64,000 nt of DNA, taken from assembly GCA_949130495.1 (NCBI GenBank), contig OX422221.1, forward strand, positions 144,989,405 to 145,053,404, written 5' to 3'. The translations under genes and the position numbers were made by a program. Positions 23,865 through 35,921 of this stretch are shown piece after piece. Numbering within the stretch: the first letter of the stretch is position 1; the number at the start of each line of letters is the position of its first letter. This stretch comes from Sambucus nigra. Its lineage: Eukaryota; Streptophyta; Magnoliopsida; Dipsacales; Adoxaceae. The notes beneath the pieces were generated by a model that ran no database searches, was not told the origin of the DNA, and saw nothing but the letters and a program-made list of their open reading frames with translations.

Positions 23865-23916
23865 CACTACACCATGTATTGCCAATGGTCATGGTTTTGA
23901 CCCAAGACCACAATTA

Positions 23917-25247
23917 TGTTAGATAAGTAGACTAAAATTATACTTTATATAATAATTTTAGTTATGGATTTATTCTTTTAATAAAATCAATTATTCATAT
24001 TTTAATGAGAATCATGTATGGACATAATGTTTTCAGTATTTTATATATTGTTGCTGTTTTTTATTCTATCGAGTAGGTGTTCTAATGTGCATACTACGAC
24101 TTAGACACAGAGGATCAGATCACTAGTTCTTGTGGAATAAGTTTTATCGTTCACAGTCTTATATGGAACGGGACACACCATCAGAAGGACTGTAGCATAA
24201 TATTTTAGTAGGTCTATCTTGATTACATGAAACTTTATTGTTTCAACTTATTGTGCTAGTACACTTTATGTGTATTGAACATGACAAATTTGAGGTCATT
24301 ATTTTTATACTTATTTCATAAGACAAGGTACACCTCGTGTTTATTAGGTTTACTTAAGGCTATTAATATGGATATGATTGATGGACACAAGCCCTAGTTA
24401 TTTATTACTTTGACTTATCGGGTGAGATTCATTATTGGATAAATAATCTTGATAACTTGGGTAATGGTGATTAATGTACGGTGAAAGTCTTTTATGGATG
24501 GAATCGACGTCTTAGTATAAAGATTGATGATACCCCTTGAGATACTTATAAGTTTTGTATGTGTCAAACTCTGTAGGTGGATTATGTTAATTCTACACTA
24601 CAAATAAGTTAAGTTGGACCGCTCAAGGACTTAAAGAAGTTAATCAAGTCAATTATTAGTAATTTATTTTATTAACAGGTAACGTTGGGAGAATTATGTA
24701 ATTAATAATGAGGAGTTCAAAATATAATTTTGAGTTAATGAGTGGAGTTGAAATGATAATTATTTAGTGGTATTAAATATAATTAAGGGACTAATATTAG
24801 GATCCGGGAAGGATTAGGTTTTCCCAGGTCTATTAGGAGCCACATCCTTATCTCTCTTTAGGGTCCCTATTGTAGCCTATATATATATATATTCACCTAA
24901 GTATAATTATTTCTCAACCTAGATGTCACTCTTTGATACTCAAAGGACTCGAGATTATACTTGTGAGAAAGAGAGACAGCGAAGAAGAAAGAGGGGATAC
25001 GAAGGTGGTCACGAAATAGGAGCCCAGCCTATACTCACTACTGTCCATATTGAGAATACAGTAAAAGATCGTGAGGTAAATCTAGCCATCACATATTTTG
25101 TTCTTGGTAAAACAAGATCAAATCAAAATCTCGTTGATACCGCATATACGAGGTGAATCTGCCTTCTAGGATTTCACGTATCTGTATTTTTTTTTATAGT
25201 TTTATTTATACGCATTTTCAATAGACCTTTGGAATTATGCTCCAACA
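23917..25247 (+). repeat. 5' LTR of the Copia element
   Basis: Aligns with 45223-46558 end to end. Shared anchors include CTATCTTGATTACATGAAAC, GGATTATGTTAAT and AGCCACATCCTTATCTCT. A TATATATATATATTCACC stretch near 24880 could be the TATA region. Confidence 0.9.
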
Positions 25248-25248
25248 A

Positions 25249-25262
25249 TTAGTATCAGAGCC
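25249..25262 (+). promoter_or_regulatory. Copia primer binding site
   Basis: TTAGTATCAGAGCC, one change from the initiator-Met site TTGGTATCAGAGCC, one base after the LTR end. Confidence 0.88.
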
Positions 25263-26584
25263 CTGATGATACCGCGTATAGGTTGAATTCAACCATGTTT
25301 TCCAATTAAGACAATCGTATATGTGTATGGATGTTGGGTAGAATATAGATATGTGTTAACTTCTATTTTGCAGTGATCTTATCCCACTATTATGGTCATG
25401 CATTTATGGGTCTGTTTTATGTGATTGGATCGCATGATGGTTAATTATTGGTTATTTTTTTATGCAAGATTAATGTAATATTGATTTAGAATGTGAATTC
25501 CTTCATGGATGCGTAGGGCATCTGTAATTTGTTATTTTTTTATCATAATTTTCAATAGAGGAGTGTGACGAAAGATCGATGATCAAAGGCAATTTTTAAC
25601 ACAAAGATCAGTTTCAACAGTGTTAAATAGTTCTTGGAGGCGGGGGTGCTAGACCGAGACCCTACGAGGGAAATATGAAGTGTTTGGGTTCAAGGATGAC
25701 TATTGAGTTCAAGGATGATTGTTGAGTTCAAGGATGACTCTCGAGAACTCTAATCTGTGACAGAGTTGTATCTTGACCATAATAGCTGAGAATCCTTATT
25801 TATCTCTATTTTATTGTTTACGTTGATTTATGTCTCTATTATAAATGTTTTAATTGTTGGATTATTAATATATGTTAACAGTTCCCCTAAAATTATGAAA
25901 AACATGGAATACCGGCCCGACTTAAATCATGTAGATGCTAAATGTAAATAATTCGTCATTATTTTGAAATGTGGACATTAATATGTGTGGTTAGAGAATA
26001 AAAAAATGAGTATTTTTTTTAACAATCAAGGGTATTTTGAATTTTTTTATTTATCAAACATTTGTTTGATATACTAAAGTAAGGATATCTAGGTATTTTT
26101 GGAAATATATTAAGTTTCCTAGATTTTTCAAATTAATTAAGAATTCAAAAAAAAATTTTACCCCTCACAAAACATTTTTAAACTACTAATGGGGAGGGGG
26201 ATTTTTCTAAGATAAAATCTCGTGGTCTCCATACAAAATTTGTAGACTTTCAATAATAAGTAGGTCCTCCAATGAGGAAGGAAAATTATTGTGGCAGTCG
26301 GTAGAAATTTCCTTAAAGGTATTTTTGGATTCAGTATTCACGTAGGCGGCCCCTACAGGGGAGTCTATGTGATGTGAGAAAATCTAAAATTAGTTGGTGG
26401 TATAGACTTAGACATAAAATAATGGTAGGTTCTCCAAAGAGGAATGCTATGATTTTGTTCGACCAAAGTCTAGTCTTTTTAATTTTATTTGATATAGGAT
26501 TTGTCTAGATGACAAAAGTAAAAGGAATAAGCCTCCCTGATCTTTTTTTGGACAGTAGGTTCTCTAAAGAGGAGTACTATTCAA
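25263..26584 (+). other. Copia leader region, no gene seen
   Basis: Untranslated-looking AT-rich sequence. It holds an ATTGAGTTCAAGGATGA motif repeated three times near 25690-25740 and a recurring GGTTCTC(C/T)AA(A)GAGGA motif near 26250, 26430 and 26555. Confidence 0.5.
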
Positions 26585-27609
26585 ATGAAAATCGGGATGC
26601 CGACGAATTCTTTTAAAATTGATAAATGGTACAATAATTTTATTTTTGAGAATTCAAAAGGTTTTATTCCCTATAATAATTCATTTTATGATTTGAGTCG
26701 CAGTATTAAGATGGGAAGCTCTTTCAATCCAATTGTTGTCATTCTCAAGAAAAATAAATTAACGGAACCTATGTACATTAATTGGAAAAAGAATTTGGAT
26801 ATTACGTTGACTGCTAAAGGGTACAGGTTTGTTCTCTACAAGATCTATCTTGAGAAACCTAGTGAGGGAGCAACTAAAAAGTAAATCTTGGATTACCAAA
26901 AATGGATCAAGGCTGATGAGATGGCGCGGTGTTACATTTTGGCATCTATGTCAAATGTTCTCCAACATCAGCATCAGTCTATGGACATTGCCTATAGTAT
27001 GATGTTGAACCTCAAAGATGTGATTGGGAATCATAATTATGATGTAAATCAAGTTGCCATGAAATAATTCGTGAACAAATACATGACTAAAGGGATCCCA
27101 GTGAGGGGGCATGTTTTAAGGATGATGTCTTTTCTCAATGAGCTTAAAATTCTTGGAGCAGAAATTGATGGGGAAACCCAGTTCACTATTGTTCTCCAGT
27201 CACTGCCTGAGTCCTTTAAGAAGTTCCTGTTAAATTACAACATGAACAAACTTTCTTACTCCTTGACGGAACTACTTAAAGAACGACAAGCAATTGAGGG
27301 TGTCATCTAGAATTATTAAGTTCTTTTGTTGATGAGAAAAGTTCTACTTCTAAGTCTATGGGCAAGAATAAAATGAAAACGAAGGCTCAGAAACAAGTTA
27401 TGGTCCCTCAGGAAGCTCGTGGGCCTTAGGGAGGTTTGAAAAAGCCCAAGGGAAAGTGTTTCCACTGTAAGCAGTCAGGACACTAGAAGAATAATTGTCT
27501 GATTTTTTGTAATAAATAGAACTATGAAGGTAAATTCCATTCATTTGTCATTGAATCATGTTTAGTGGTTCATACTACCGGTACCTGGTGTGTAGATAAG
27601 GGCGTCATT
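26585..27609 (+). pseudogene. Copia gag and start of protease (degenerate)
   Basis: The segment NKLTEPMYINWKKNLDITLT (about residues 55-75) is the hallmark start of plant Copia gag (L.GxNYxxWKxxL). After a stop at 26883 the frame continues WIKADEMARCYILASMS, VRGHVLRMMSFLNELK and IVLQSLPESFKKF, the UBN2-type capsid core. A zinc knuckle CFHCKQSGH-stop-KNNC (27457-27500) keeps all four ligands but has a stop after His. GTWCVDKGV (about 27575) corresponds to the SWxVDSGAT protease site, with Ser replaced by Lys; the sequence is cut at 27610. At least one frameshift separates capsid and knuckle. Confidence 0.85.
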
Positions 27610-27757
27610 TGTGACACCTCTCCCAATAAAATATAAGGTGATCAATCCTTTACCAATTTAAAACAGAATGTTCAGTTTGTTTATTCTTAGCATCACTGTC
27701 GAAAAACCTATAAACATATTAATCACCTAATATAGAATTAAGTTAGGCGTCAAAACA
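27610..27757 (-). mobile_element. 3' terminal fragment of a 3 kb-family LTR, minus orientation
   Basis: On the minus strand the sequence runs TTTTGACGCCTAACTTAATT, ACAGTGATGCTAAGAATAAAC, AAAGGATTGATCACC and ends GAGAGGTGTCACA. This follows the last ~150 bp of the LTRs ending at 2904, 35907 and 43275 (TTTTGACACTTAGCTTAATT .. ACAGTGATGCTCAGAATGAAC .. GGTGTCACA). It marks the left border of the sequence inserted in the Copia element and may be what is left of that element's 3' LTR, or of a separate insertion. Confidence 0.75.
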
Positions 27758-27822
27758 TTTCAGTGTCTGTGTTCATCCAACGCTTCCATCTACACGTGTT
27801 TATTCTGAGGGAGCATGCTACT

Positions 27823-28510
27823 TCACAAAGTATATCGAGCAGAGGGAACTTCTAACTCCACTGGGAGAATTGCCTCTGCCCCATAAACAAGAGAGAACAG
27901 TGTATACCCTATGGGCTTCCTCTTAGTTGTTCGATAGGCCCATAATACGGCTGGTATCTTGTCATACCATAATCCTGGGAAATCCTCCATTGTTTTAGCC
28001 AGGATATTAAATTGAGTTTTGTTAGTTGCTTCGTCCTGACCGTTCCCCTTTGCATATGCCACCGTGAAAGTATGATAGATAATGGAGTATTTGTTTGTGA
28101 GCATCGTTACTTCTGAATCGATGAAAGGGATTCCATTATTTGAAAGGATAACCTTTGGGATCCCAAAATGGCAAATGATGTATTCTCTGATGAAGTTTCT
28201 CACCACCCCCGCTGTTGCCCTTCTTAGTGGTATCTCTTCAGCCTACTTTGTGAAGCACTCCTTTGCTACTAGTATCCATGTCTTCCCCCTCGAAGAAGGA
28301 TGTATTTCCCCCACCAGGTCGAACGCCCAAGTGTGAAAAGGATAGGGTGTTTCTACGGAGTGTAAGTCCACTGATGGGGCATGTATCATGTTTCCATGAA
28401 GTTGGAAGCCTTGCATCTTCGAACGAACTCAGCAAAATGTTTCTCCGTCGTTGGCCAATAATACCCTAAAGTCATTAACTAGTCATAAAACTTGGCCCCT
28501 CTTATGTGAG
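27823..28510 (-). pseudogene. Integrase of the Tat-like element, catalytic residues lost
   Basis: On the coding strand an HHCC-region trace (AHIRGAKFYD, LGYYWPTTEKHFAEFVRRC; about 28400-28510) is followed, with frameshifts, by WILVAKECFTK and RNFIREYIICHFGIPKV. ILSNNGIPF stands where the family has SDNGxxF, and AKECFTK where it has xxDYFTK, so two of the three catalytic acidic positions are changed (Asp to Glu and Asp to Asn). The third Glu remains in AKGNGQDEATNKT. GAEAILPVELEVPSARY closes the recognisable part. A dead integrase. Confidence 0.88.
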
Positions 28511-29443
28511 CTGGATCGTGTGCCTATTTGAGGAACTCGGCTGCTTCTCCCTAGTGATGCAAAGCAACATCCTGTTAAAGTATCCCCTTCGATAAAGCTG
28601 GCCCTCCTGAACGTAGAATCTCAGGGCCCTTTACTGGAGTCCCATCGCATCAATTTTCTCTATTGGTACAACTTTATCTTTAATTAAGTTAATAGAGGGT
28701 TGTCTCCAGTCAGCCTGAACCTCTACAAAATGATATTCATCTGCCTCGAAGAATAATTGGCATTTGTCTTACTTTTGTTGTAGCTCTGTCGCGTCCTATT
28801 TCATTCTTGGACAAAAGTACCCTTCTCTTTGAATCCTTCGATAGAGCAGTATCTCAATTGTTTCGCAGTTCTCTTCATGTGTTTTCTTCAATCTTCGCTC
28901 TTTTTATTCTGGACCGATGCACCTCGACAACCATCCTCCTACATTCCTAAAGTGAAGGTTTCCCTGGTTCATGAAGTATTACGCTAATTCCCTCAACCCC
29001 ATCGATCTTTCCCCCCATTCCAATTGCCTTTTAATCTCTCCCCTCTAATCTTCGTCCTCTTCCATTGGTAAAATTGACTGTATTATTAAAGGAGATGTTC
29101 TTCATTGGATCACGATGGTAGTTGTATTAGTTCTTATGACCATCTTCTAGGGAATGGTGGCATATGCGTCTGGGTGGCGGTTCATCATTCTGGGCTGCCT
29201 CTTGATCTTGGTTTGATGGAACTGGCAGAGGAGCCTCTGAATGATTATTCTGTATGGTGACAGTCTCATGTGTTTCAACGCGTACTCTCCATTCACTTGC
29301 TAAATCACCAAGTTTGAATCCTCTTTGATGCAAAGTGAACGAATCCCCCTTTGAAGAGGCTCTTATTACCCCAACACCAATGCTTCATATTCTGCCTTAT
29401 TGTTAGAACAAGGGAAATCTAACTTATAGGAAAGGCAAATGTC
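28511..29443 (-). other. Decayed spacer between RNase H and integrase of the Tat-like element
   Basis: No clear motif in any frame. By position it should hold the end of the second RNase H and the link to integrase. A proline- and acid-rich stretch with QDEAAQNDEPPPRR is readable near 29130-29330. Confidence 0.5.
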
Positions 29444-30073
29444 CTACATTTCTTTTGAAAGAATAACCCCTTCTCCTCCTTTGTTTTCTGCCGAGGATCC
29501 ATCGAACAACATTGTCCATTTATTATCCGTTGTGTCTAGGTGATTGGCCTGCAGATCATCTCCTGGAATAATTTGTTTGGGTGGCTCAAACGTTCCAGAG
29601 GGGAAAATTTCCAAAAAGTCAGCGTACGCCTGGCTTTTGATCGCACGAGGAACCATACACTTTAAGTAATACTCGGATAGGATGAGGAACCACCTAACTA
29701 CTCTACCAATCAACATTATTCTTGCTAGACAATACTTAATAGGATCACATCTAGTCACAAAATGAATTGTAAAAGAAAACATATAATGCCTAAGTTTTTG
29801 CGCTACAAATACTAAGGTTAAACAATGCCTTTCCATGCTATTATATCTGACTTTTGGTCCATAGATGATCCTACTGAGGTAGTAGACTGGCCGTTCTTGC
29901 TCATTAATCTCTTATGCTAGCAAAGCTCCCACGGGCCTCTTGGTGGATGTGAGATACAACTACAACGGTATTCCTACCTTTGGGGGAACCATGGTCTGTG
30001 GTGAAACGAGGAGTTTCTTCATCCCATCAAAAGACTCCTGGTGAATCTCCTCCCACTTGAACTTCATGTTCTT
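29444..30073 (-). pseudogene. RNase H and second (archaeal-type) RNase H of the Tat-like element
   Basis: Coding-strand order: VAQKLRHYMFSFTIHFVTRC and RVVRWFLILSEY (from about 29790) match the C-terminal half of the Tat-branch RNase H (AQKLRHY..). AIKSQAYADFL matches the AxKxQALADFLA link. NKWTMLFDGSSAENKGGEG (about 29465-29520) is the start of the additional RNase H, with the first Asp in FDGSS. Upstream, about 29840-30070, RNase H is broken by stops. Dual RNase H separates this element from the chromoviruses in the window. Confidence 0.85.
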
Positions 30074-31162
30074 TCACAATAGGTGCATCAATGGATATGC
30101 TATTTCTACTAATCCAGGCACAAAACTCCTAAGGTAGGAGACTTTACCAAGAAAAATCTTCAGCTCTTTCATCATCTGAGGGCTTGGCATCTCTAAGATC
30201 GCTCGTTGCTTGTCCTGGTTCATCTGCACCCCTTGTCTATTAACCACGAAGCTTAGTAATTTCCCACTTGTCACTCCAAAAATAGACTTTAGTGGATTCA
30301 TCCTCAATTTAAACTTCCTGCAACGGGTGAACACCATCCTCAAATCGCCCAGATGGGACTCCTCCTTTCTTGATTTGATGACAAAATCATCCACATAGAA
30401 TTCCACAAATTTTTGGAAGAAGTCATGGAAAATGGCCATCATTGTTCTCTGGTAAGTCGCCCCAGCATTCTTGAGTCCAAACGACATCACCCTATACATG
30501 AAGTTACCCAACGGGGTTCTGAATGTTATTTTCTCTACATCCGAAGGGTACATCTTGATCTGGTTGTACCCTACATACCCATCCATGGAGCTATACATCT
30601 CATGACGAGTCGTTGCATCTATCAGGCTATCGATGGATGGCAGAGGGAACTCATCCTTGGGACAAGCTCTATTCAAATCTCTAAAATCCACACAGATCCT
30701 TATTTAGTTTTTGTCTAACTTTCCCTCTGGGATAATGCTAGATAGCTAAAGTGGGTGTTGTATCGGTATGATGAACCTGTCCGTTAGTAAGCATTGGACC
30801 TCTTCCTTAATCTTTAAATCTAGCTCAGGCTTGTACGTTCTCGTCTCTTGTTTCACCGGAATGGCTGAAGGCATTACATTCAACTTGTGGAAGCTCATTT
30901 CCTCATCCAACCCCTCCATCTCCGTGTATTTCCACGCAAAAACATCTATAAATTCCTGAATAAAATCCACCAAGACGTTTCGTTTCTCTTCACTAAGATC
31001 TTTTGAGATAAAAATGGACCTCTTGGGTCCTCCTCTTCTCTTGCCAGGTTCAACTTCTCTAGTTCTTGTGCTTGCGGTTTCGATCGATACACCATGTAAT
31101 CTGGTTCCTCGGCGACTTCCTCCACTAATTCTTGTATCCTGGAGTTGTCTATCACCATGCAT
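30074..31162 (-). pseudogene. Reverse transcriptase of the Tat-like element (nearly intact)
   Basis: The upstream half (30746-31162) reads SIFISKDLSEEKRNVLVDF, DVFAWKYTEMEGLDEE and KIKEEVQCLLTDRFIIPIQHP. After a stop near 30740, the 205-codon stretch 30074-30691 carries MDFRDLNRACPKDEFPLPSI, DGYVGYNQIKM, SFGLKNAGATYQR and the catalytic FYVDDFVIKS (about 30375), then LGKVSYLRSFVPG. The palm motifs look intact, the best-preserved coding block in the window. It copied the element RNA into DNA. Confidence 0.92.
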
Positions 31163-31743
31163 TATTCCCGTTGATCCACCAGAAAGCTTTCATATATCAG
31201 ATCAACCTCATCATCAATTTCTTCAGTCGCCCACTCATACCATTAAAATCGATATACCACTTTTCCTTCTTCAGTAATGACCTTCTTGCATTGTCTGATG
31301 GTAACGGTGACTGCCTCCCTCTTTTTATCCCTAGAAGCCTCGGCCACTCTTTTTCTTGAGAACTGGCTCAGCACACTTTGTGGTTGGACCTCATGTTCCA
31401 TCAGATCCACTCTGGGCCTCATCCTATCTTTGAGATGTTTTTGGGGCTGAGGGACCACCTGGTGAGCTTTTTCGATCATCACTCTTGTGCTACTTGCAAC
31501 CTCTTTACTCTGCTCGTTCAAAGACCCCATCATTTATCTGATCGAGGGAACCCATGCTACCTTTATTCTTCTCGTTTGGACTTAAACATCCTCTTCCAAC
31601 TCAGTGTAAAATGTCACGTCTACCAAGTGAGCTTCCTTGACAGCAAAGGGCCTCTTTGTAGCCCTAATGGTCACCTCTATCCCCTTGATGTTCTCCTTAG
31701 CGCATTGGTGGTACGTAGAAGGAACTAGCCCTTGGTTGTGCAT
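31163..31743 (-). other. Linker between protease and RT of the Tat-like element
   Basis: Low-conservation hydrophilic sequence, readable as MMGSLNEQSKEVASS and KREAVTVTIRQCKK at 31243-31533. This region is variable in the family. No domain recognised. Confidence 0.5.
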
Positions 31744-32019
31744 TCACACCCTTCCTATTAGTAGATTATAGGACGTTTCACTCTCTATTACATGGAACTT
31801 GATATGGGAACTCAGATTTCCCATCACAATCCCAACTTTAACATACCCAACGGATTTGGAAGATTGGTTATCATACCCCGAAATCCCCAAGGGCATGGGG
31901 ACCAACCATTCTTCTGGAATATTGGTAGCATGGAAAGAGATGATTGGCATGATATTGATGGAAGATCCCCCATCCATAAGAGTTCTTGCAAATCTAATTC
32001 CGTTAACGCTGCCGGTCAT
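31744..32019 (-). pseudogene. Aspartic protease of the Tat-like element
   Basis: RTLMDGGSSINIMP (from about 31985) is the retropepsin active site in the form usual for this branch (LVDGGSSxNIL). It is followed by YVKVGIVMGNLSSHIKFHV and YNLLIGR, the equivalent of the YNxLLGR flap-proximal motif. A frameshift or stop isolates it from its neighbours. It would cut the Gag-Pol precursor. Confidence 0.88.
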
Positions 32020-32227
32020 ATATAATGGTCTATTATGAAGGAACCTTATTGCCCTATCTGCATCGCTGAAGGTTACTTCTGAGAGAAATCTCCTAAAACC
32101 TGGACATGGGTCCCTTTCATCTTAATGAAGGGACTGCGTTCTTCCTCGAAATGCCAGGTATTGCCTGGGTTATTTCCAACCTACTGTCATTTGGTATCCC
32201 CACCTGGTCGAAGAACCAAGTGAATAT

Positions 32228-32866
32228 TTATGATTTTGAAACTACACAGTACTCTAGGACTGGATCTGCTTCCTCACCTTCAACGCTGTATACGTCCTCC
32301 ACGTCTTTGGTTCTTACCTCGTCGTAGGCCAGGACTACATTAGCCATTACCTTCGTATAATCTTCTAGAGCTTCTTCGAACTCCTTCTGCTTCGAAGTTG
32401 GACCTCTTTCTTCTCTTTCATCCTCTTCACCATAGGCTACCACCAGATTAGTGTCATGTGCTGGGAGTGGGTTATTTTTAACATTCTGCAGAGGGATTTG
32501 TAACGTCCCTTCCTTTATGTATTTATCGATGATTCTCCTCATCGTGAAATAACTCTCTGTTGGGTGCTGGATCTTCCGATGGACCTGGAAATACTTGGGA
32601 TTTGCCCTTGTTGCCTCATCGGGTTCCCCAATGGGAATGCCCTTTAGTTTGTAGATAGTTCCCCCTTGGAGCATTGTGTTATAACAACTAATAGCCTCAT
32701 CTACTGTATAAGAAAATGGTAGTGGATCCTCCCTATCTCTTCCAAACTTCCTCTTATTATCCTTCTTCGGCACTTTGCCCCCATCCCCTCCCTCGGTGTA
32801 CCCTACCCATGGGGGTTGAGACCTCCCCCCACAGGTTGTATCGGCTACCTAAACATCATAGGCACC
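32228..32866 (-). pseudogene. gag, C-terminal part, of the Tat-like element
   Basis: Contains RDREDPLPFSYTVDEAIS and HPTESYFTMRRIIDKYIKEG, matching the HxTExCxxLKxxIExLIxxG segment downstream of the capsid in this branch. An acidic stretch follows. It was split from the upstream gag (43276 onward) by the insertion at 32866/43275. Confidence 0.8.
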
Positions 32867-35800
32867 TGTAATACCCCATATTTTCATGGCTTTTAAATTA
32901 TGGCATTTACTAAATTTAATTGAGATAAATTAATTTAATTTTAATCCGGAATGTTGTTCTAAATATTTACTACCGTGATGACAGTTAGTAATTATTGAAA
33001 ATTTGTTATTTGTTGCATATTACTGGATGAGTATAGTAATATATGAGATTTATTTTTATAACATTGTCACGTGTGAATAAAATGACGATTTCGAAAATTT
33101 AAGTCAGGACGCGCTTGTGTCGTGTCGGGACTAAATACGGATTAATAAAAGTGAATATTTTATAAGTTGTTCATATGTTCGTTTTGAGTGCGCCAACGCG
33201 TCCGAAAGGGTCGAGATAGTCAAAAAAGTGTACCCGGGGGTTTAGTTTGGGTCTCGGGGTGTTTTTAGGCCTAATTAGTAACCCGGGAGGGCATTTTGGT
33301 CATTTTACATATTTGGGTAATTAAACCCACGAAAATTAGCAACCTGTATCAGCCATTTAGGTTAACCATTTACGGTTAGAATATTCAGAACCCTAGTACG
33401 GCCATTGGAGAAGAGAGGAGAAGGCTCTCAAGGCAATTCAAGGCCAAAAAGTCACCCGTTTGCACCGCCATCACCGCCAACGCGTAGATCGCGAGACAAG
33501 GAACACAACCATACCAAAATCAGCCGTAAATCAGAATACCAAAAATCCCAGGCAAGTATTTATCTTGCATATATTCGTTGGTGCAATTTTCATATTAGTT
33601 TAGGAATGATTAGAGATGAAAAATATGGAAGAAAACCCAATTTGTGATAGGAAAATCCATGTAGTATTGGTTTATATGAAAATTCTGGAAACCTTGCCAT
33701 GTAGAGTAATGTAACCACGAAATTTTGATAATTATGAGAAGGAATTTCTAAAGAAAATTGGTTAGAAACCTATTTAAGAGAATTTTAGTGTTCTTGATAA
33801 TTAATTAACTTTTGGGGCTGTTAATACTTGATTAAATGATAGAAATACCCATGCCTTACGTTGGAAACATCTGATATATTGTTATAATGTTAGTAGTAGC
33901 ATTTTGGGACGTTTGGGTTTGGAAAATATGGATTTGGATGAAGAAAAGTGTTAGAACCCGTAACTGCAATTCTGCAGAAATCAAAATACCTGCTAGATCG
34001 ATCGATCGAGCCGAGAGCTTCGATCGATCGAAGGTTCGATCGATCAAGGCCCAGACCTCGATCGATCGACCCCTCCTGGCAGACTCCTATTTCCCTTGTT
34101 TAATTAGTTAAATTAAATTTATTGTGAAATAATTCTTGGGTATTCTTAATAAAATGTTTTGGGAGATAGGAAAGACCAGTAGGACATATGAGTAAGTGTT
34201 GGGAACTTTATTATAAGACGAGAATTTTGCTTTTGGGATAATTATATAATGAACGATGAAACTACGTATTTCAAGTGAGAGATTACGGCGAATAGCTACG
34301 ATAGTGAATAGAGGTATACCTACTGAATTTTCTACTTGGAAGGATAGAGTCCACGAGTGTCACGTAATAAGTGAGAAAACTCTTCGAGTTAAGGTTAGAG
34401 ATGAAACCTTATACATAATACTATTAATGTGAAATTAAGGATAAATGTTGTAATTATGGGTGACGAGAGGAACCTATATTAATATGATGAAAGTGGTATA
34501 TTTATATGATTGTGTGTACATATATTATATACATGTGAAAAACATACCGCGCTACTTGCTATCCTTGAGGTTACCGCGCTGGGACAGTCTTATCTCGATG
34601 GGACCTTTATGGGGGATATTGACTTGTAACCTAGAAGATTGATATCCTTGGTACAGGCTATCGAATCCATAGTTTAGATGGTCCTAAGAGACGCGAGTAT
34701 GTGCCATCCTCTTAGAGACTTGGAATCTATGCTTCGCCTCGATATTGTTTGTGTATGTGTTAATACAGTTCGAGAGTGATTCCGAAATTGTATTCCCCTT
34801 GATATGTGTGGTATGGGGTTTGGATAGTAGAAGTATGCACGCACCATAGTTTTATTTGGGGTGGTGTTATTTTATATATATTATACGAGTAGTTAATATA
34901 TATATGAGATTTGGAAATTTGAAACTGCCTACTGTGATTTGATAAGTAGGACATGGTTGATGACTCAAACAGTAAATACTTGTTTTGTGAAAGTATAATA
35001 TGACACTGGGAAACTTTATAAATTAATAAAGCTAAAACGAGAGTTGTGCTACTAATTGGAAGTATTCTTTTTATACAATGATATTGTTCGGTTTTGAAAT
35101 CTTATGAGTAAGTTAAGATAAGCTAAATTATTGGGAAGTTTAGTATGATAAAATGATAAGATAAACCGTTGGGAAGGTTAGTACGATAAGCGTGCACATT
35201 AGAAGAGAGGTGAGAATTTCTCAAGAGAGTGTCGCTCTAATATGTTGTTGCATTGACCTGTATCAATTTAAATACTTGCTAACCAAATTTTAAATCATAC
35301 ACACTATCGGGATCTGACCCGTTTCTTTTTCTCCCTCTCTCTTGTATGTATATGTATATATTTCAGGTGCCCAGCCACAGGGGCGTCTTGGTTAGGATCC
35401 CTTGAAAGGAACGTGTTGCAGCTTAGGTGGGAGTTGCAGGTCACTTGCGTAGACGGATTCCTTTATTGACTCCACTTCTAGTATTCTCATTTATTGGTCA
35501 TGTGTCGCCCTTTTCATTATTTAATTGTTATTGGGACATTTGTATTTCAGTTATTTCTAGTATTGTCACTATGGGATTTATTCAGTTTGAATTGTGTTAC
35601 TTTACATTTCGCATGTTGACATTCGATTGACGAATGTTTTAAATTAATTGGATTGTGTTCCAGGTTTATTGTGGTGTGATTCTTAATTGTTGAAATGTTG
35701 TTAATAAATAAATAAATCATTTTCTTTAAATAAAAATTTGGAAAGTAATGTTTAAATATTGTTTTGACACTTAGCTTAATTATTTAGGGTGTTAAATTGG

Positions 35801-35907
35801 AAAGTTTATTTTTACGACAGTGATGCTCAGAATGAACCAAACTGTTCACCTTGATTTAATTTAATAAAGGAGTGATCGCCCGGTTTTTAATTAGGCGGGG
35901 TGTCACA
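32867..35907 (+). repeat. 5' LTR (3041 bp) of the LARD-like element
   Basis: TG..CA termini. Holds a GATC-palindrome cluster (33994-34075), a CCGCGCTACTTGCTATCC segment conserved in all copies, and a TATATATATT-rich part near 34870. No protein gene. Confidence 0.93.
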
Positions 35908-35909
35908 GG

Positions 35910-35921
35910 TGGTATCAGAGC
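35910..35921 (+). promoter_or_regulatory. Primer binding site of the LARD-like element
   Basis: TGGTATCAGAGC, exact for the initiator-Met type, three bases after the LTR. Confidence 0.92.

Larger units (their letters stand above)
27758..32866 (-). mobile_element. Tat/Ogre-lineage Ty3/Gypsy element, pol and end of gag
   Basis: Minus-strand Gypsy sequence in the order gag end, protease, RT, RNase H, second RNase H, integrase, reading from 32866 to 27758. It continues across the 10.4 kb insertion to the main gag part at 43276-43735. The second RNase H after RT and the RT wording (NRACPKDEFPLP, LKNAGATYQR) are typical of the Tat/Ogre branch. No complete LTR pair is visible. It interrupts the Copia element. 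Confidence 0.85.

Noticed and set aside
23686..23913. 75-codon minus-strand open frame spanning the LTR/Gypsy B/CACTA junctions
   Set aside because: It crosses three element borders; the Gypsy RT reading is in another frame, with a stop after VVQEFSDVFVEVP.
27071..27310. Independent small gene
   Set aside because: It is the continuation, in the same frame, of the Copia gag starting at 26585, separated only by stops.
30413..30718. Plus-strand open frames across 28082-32327
   Set aside because: They are antisense shadows of the well-supported minus-strand Gypsy pol.
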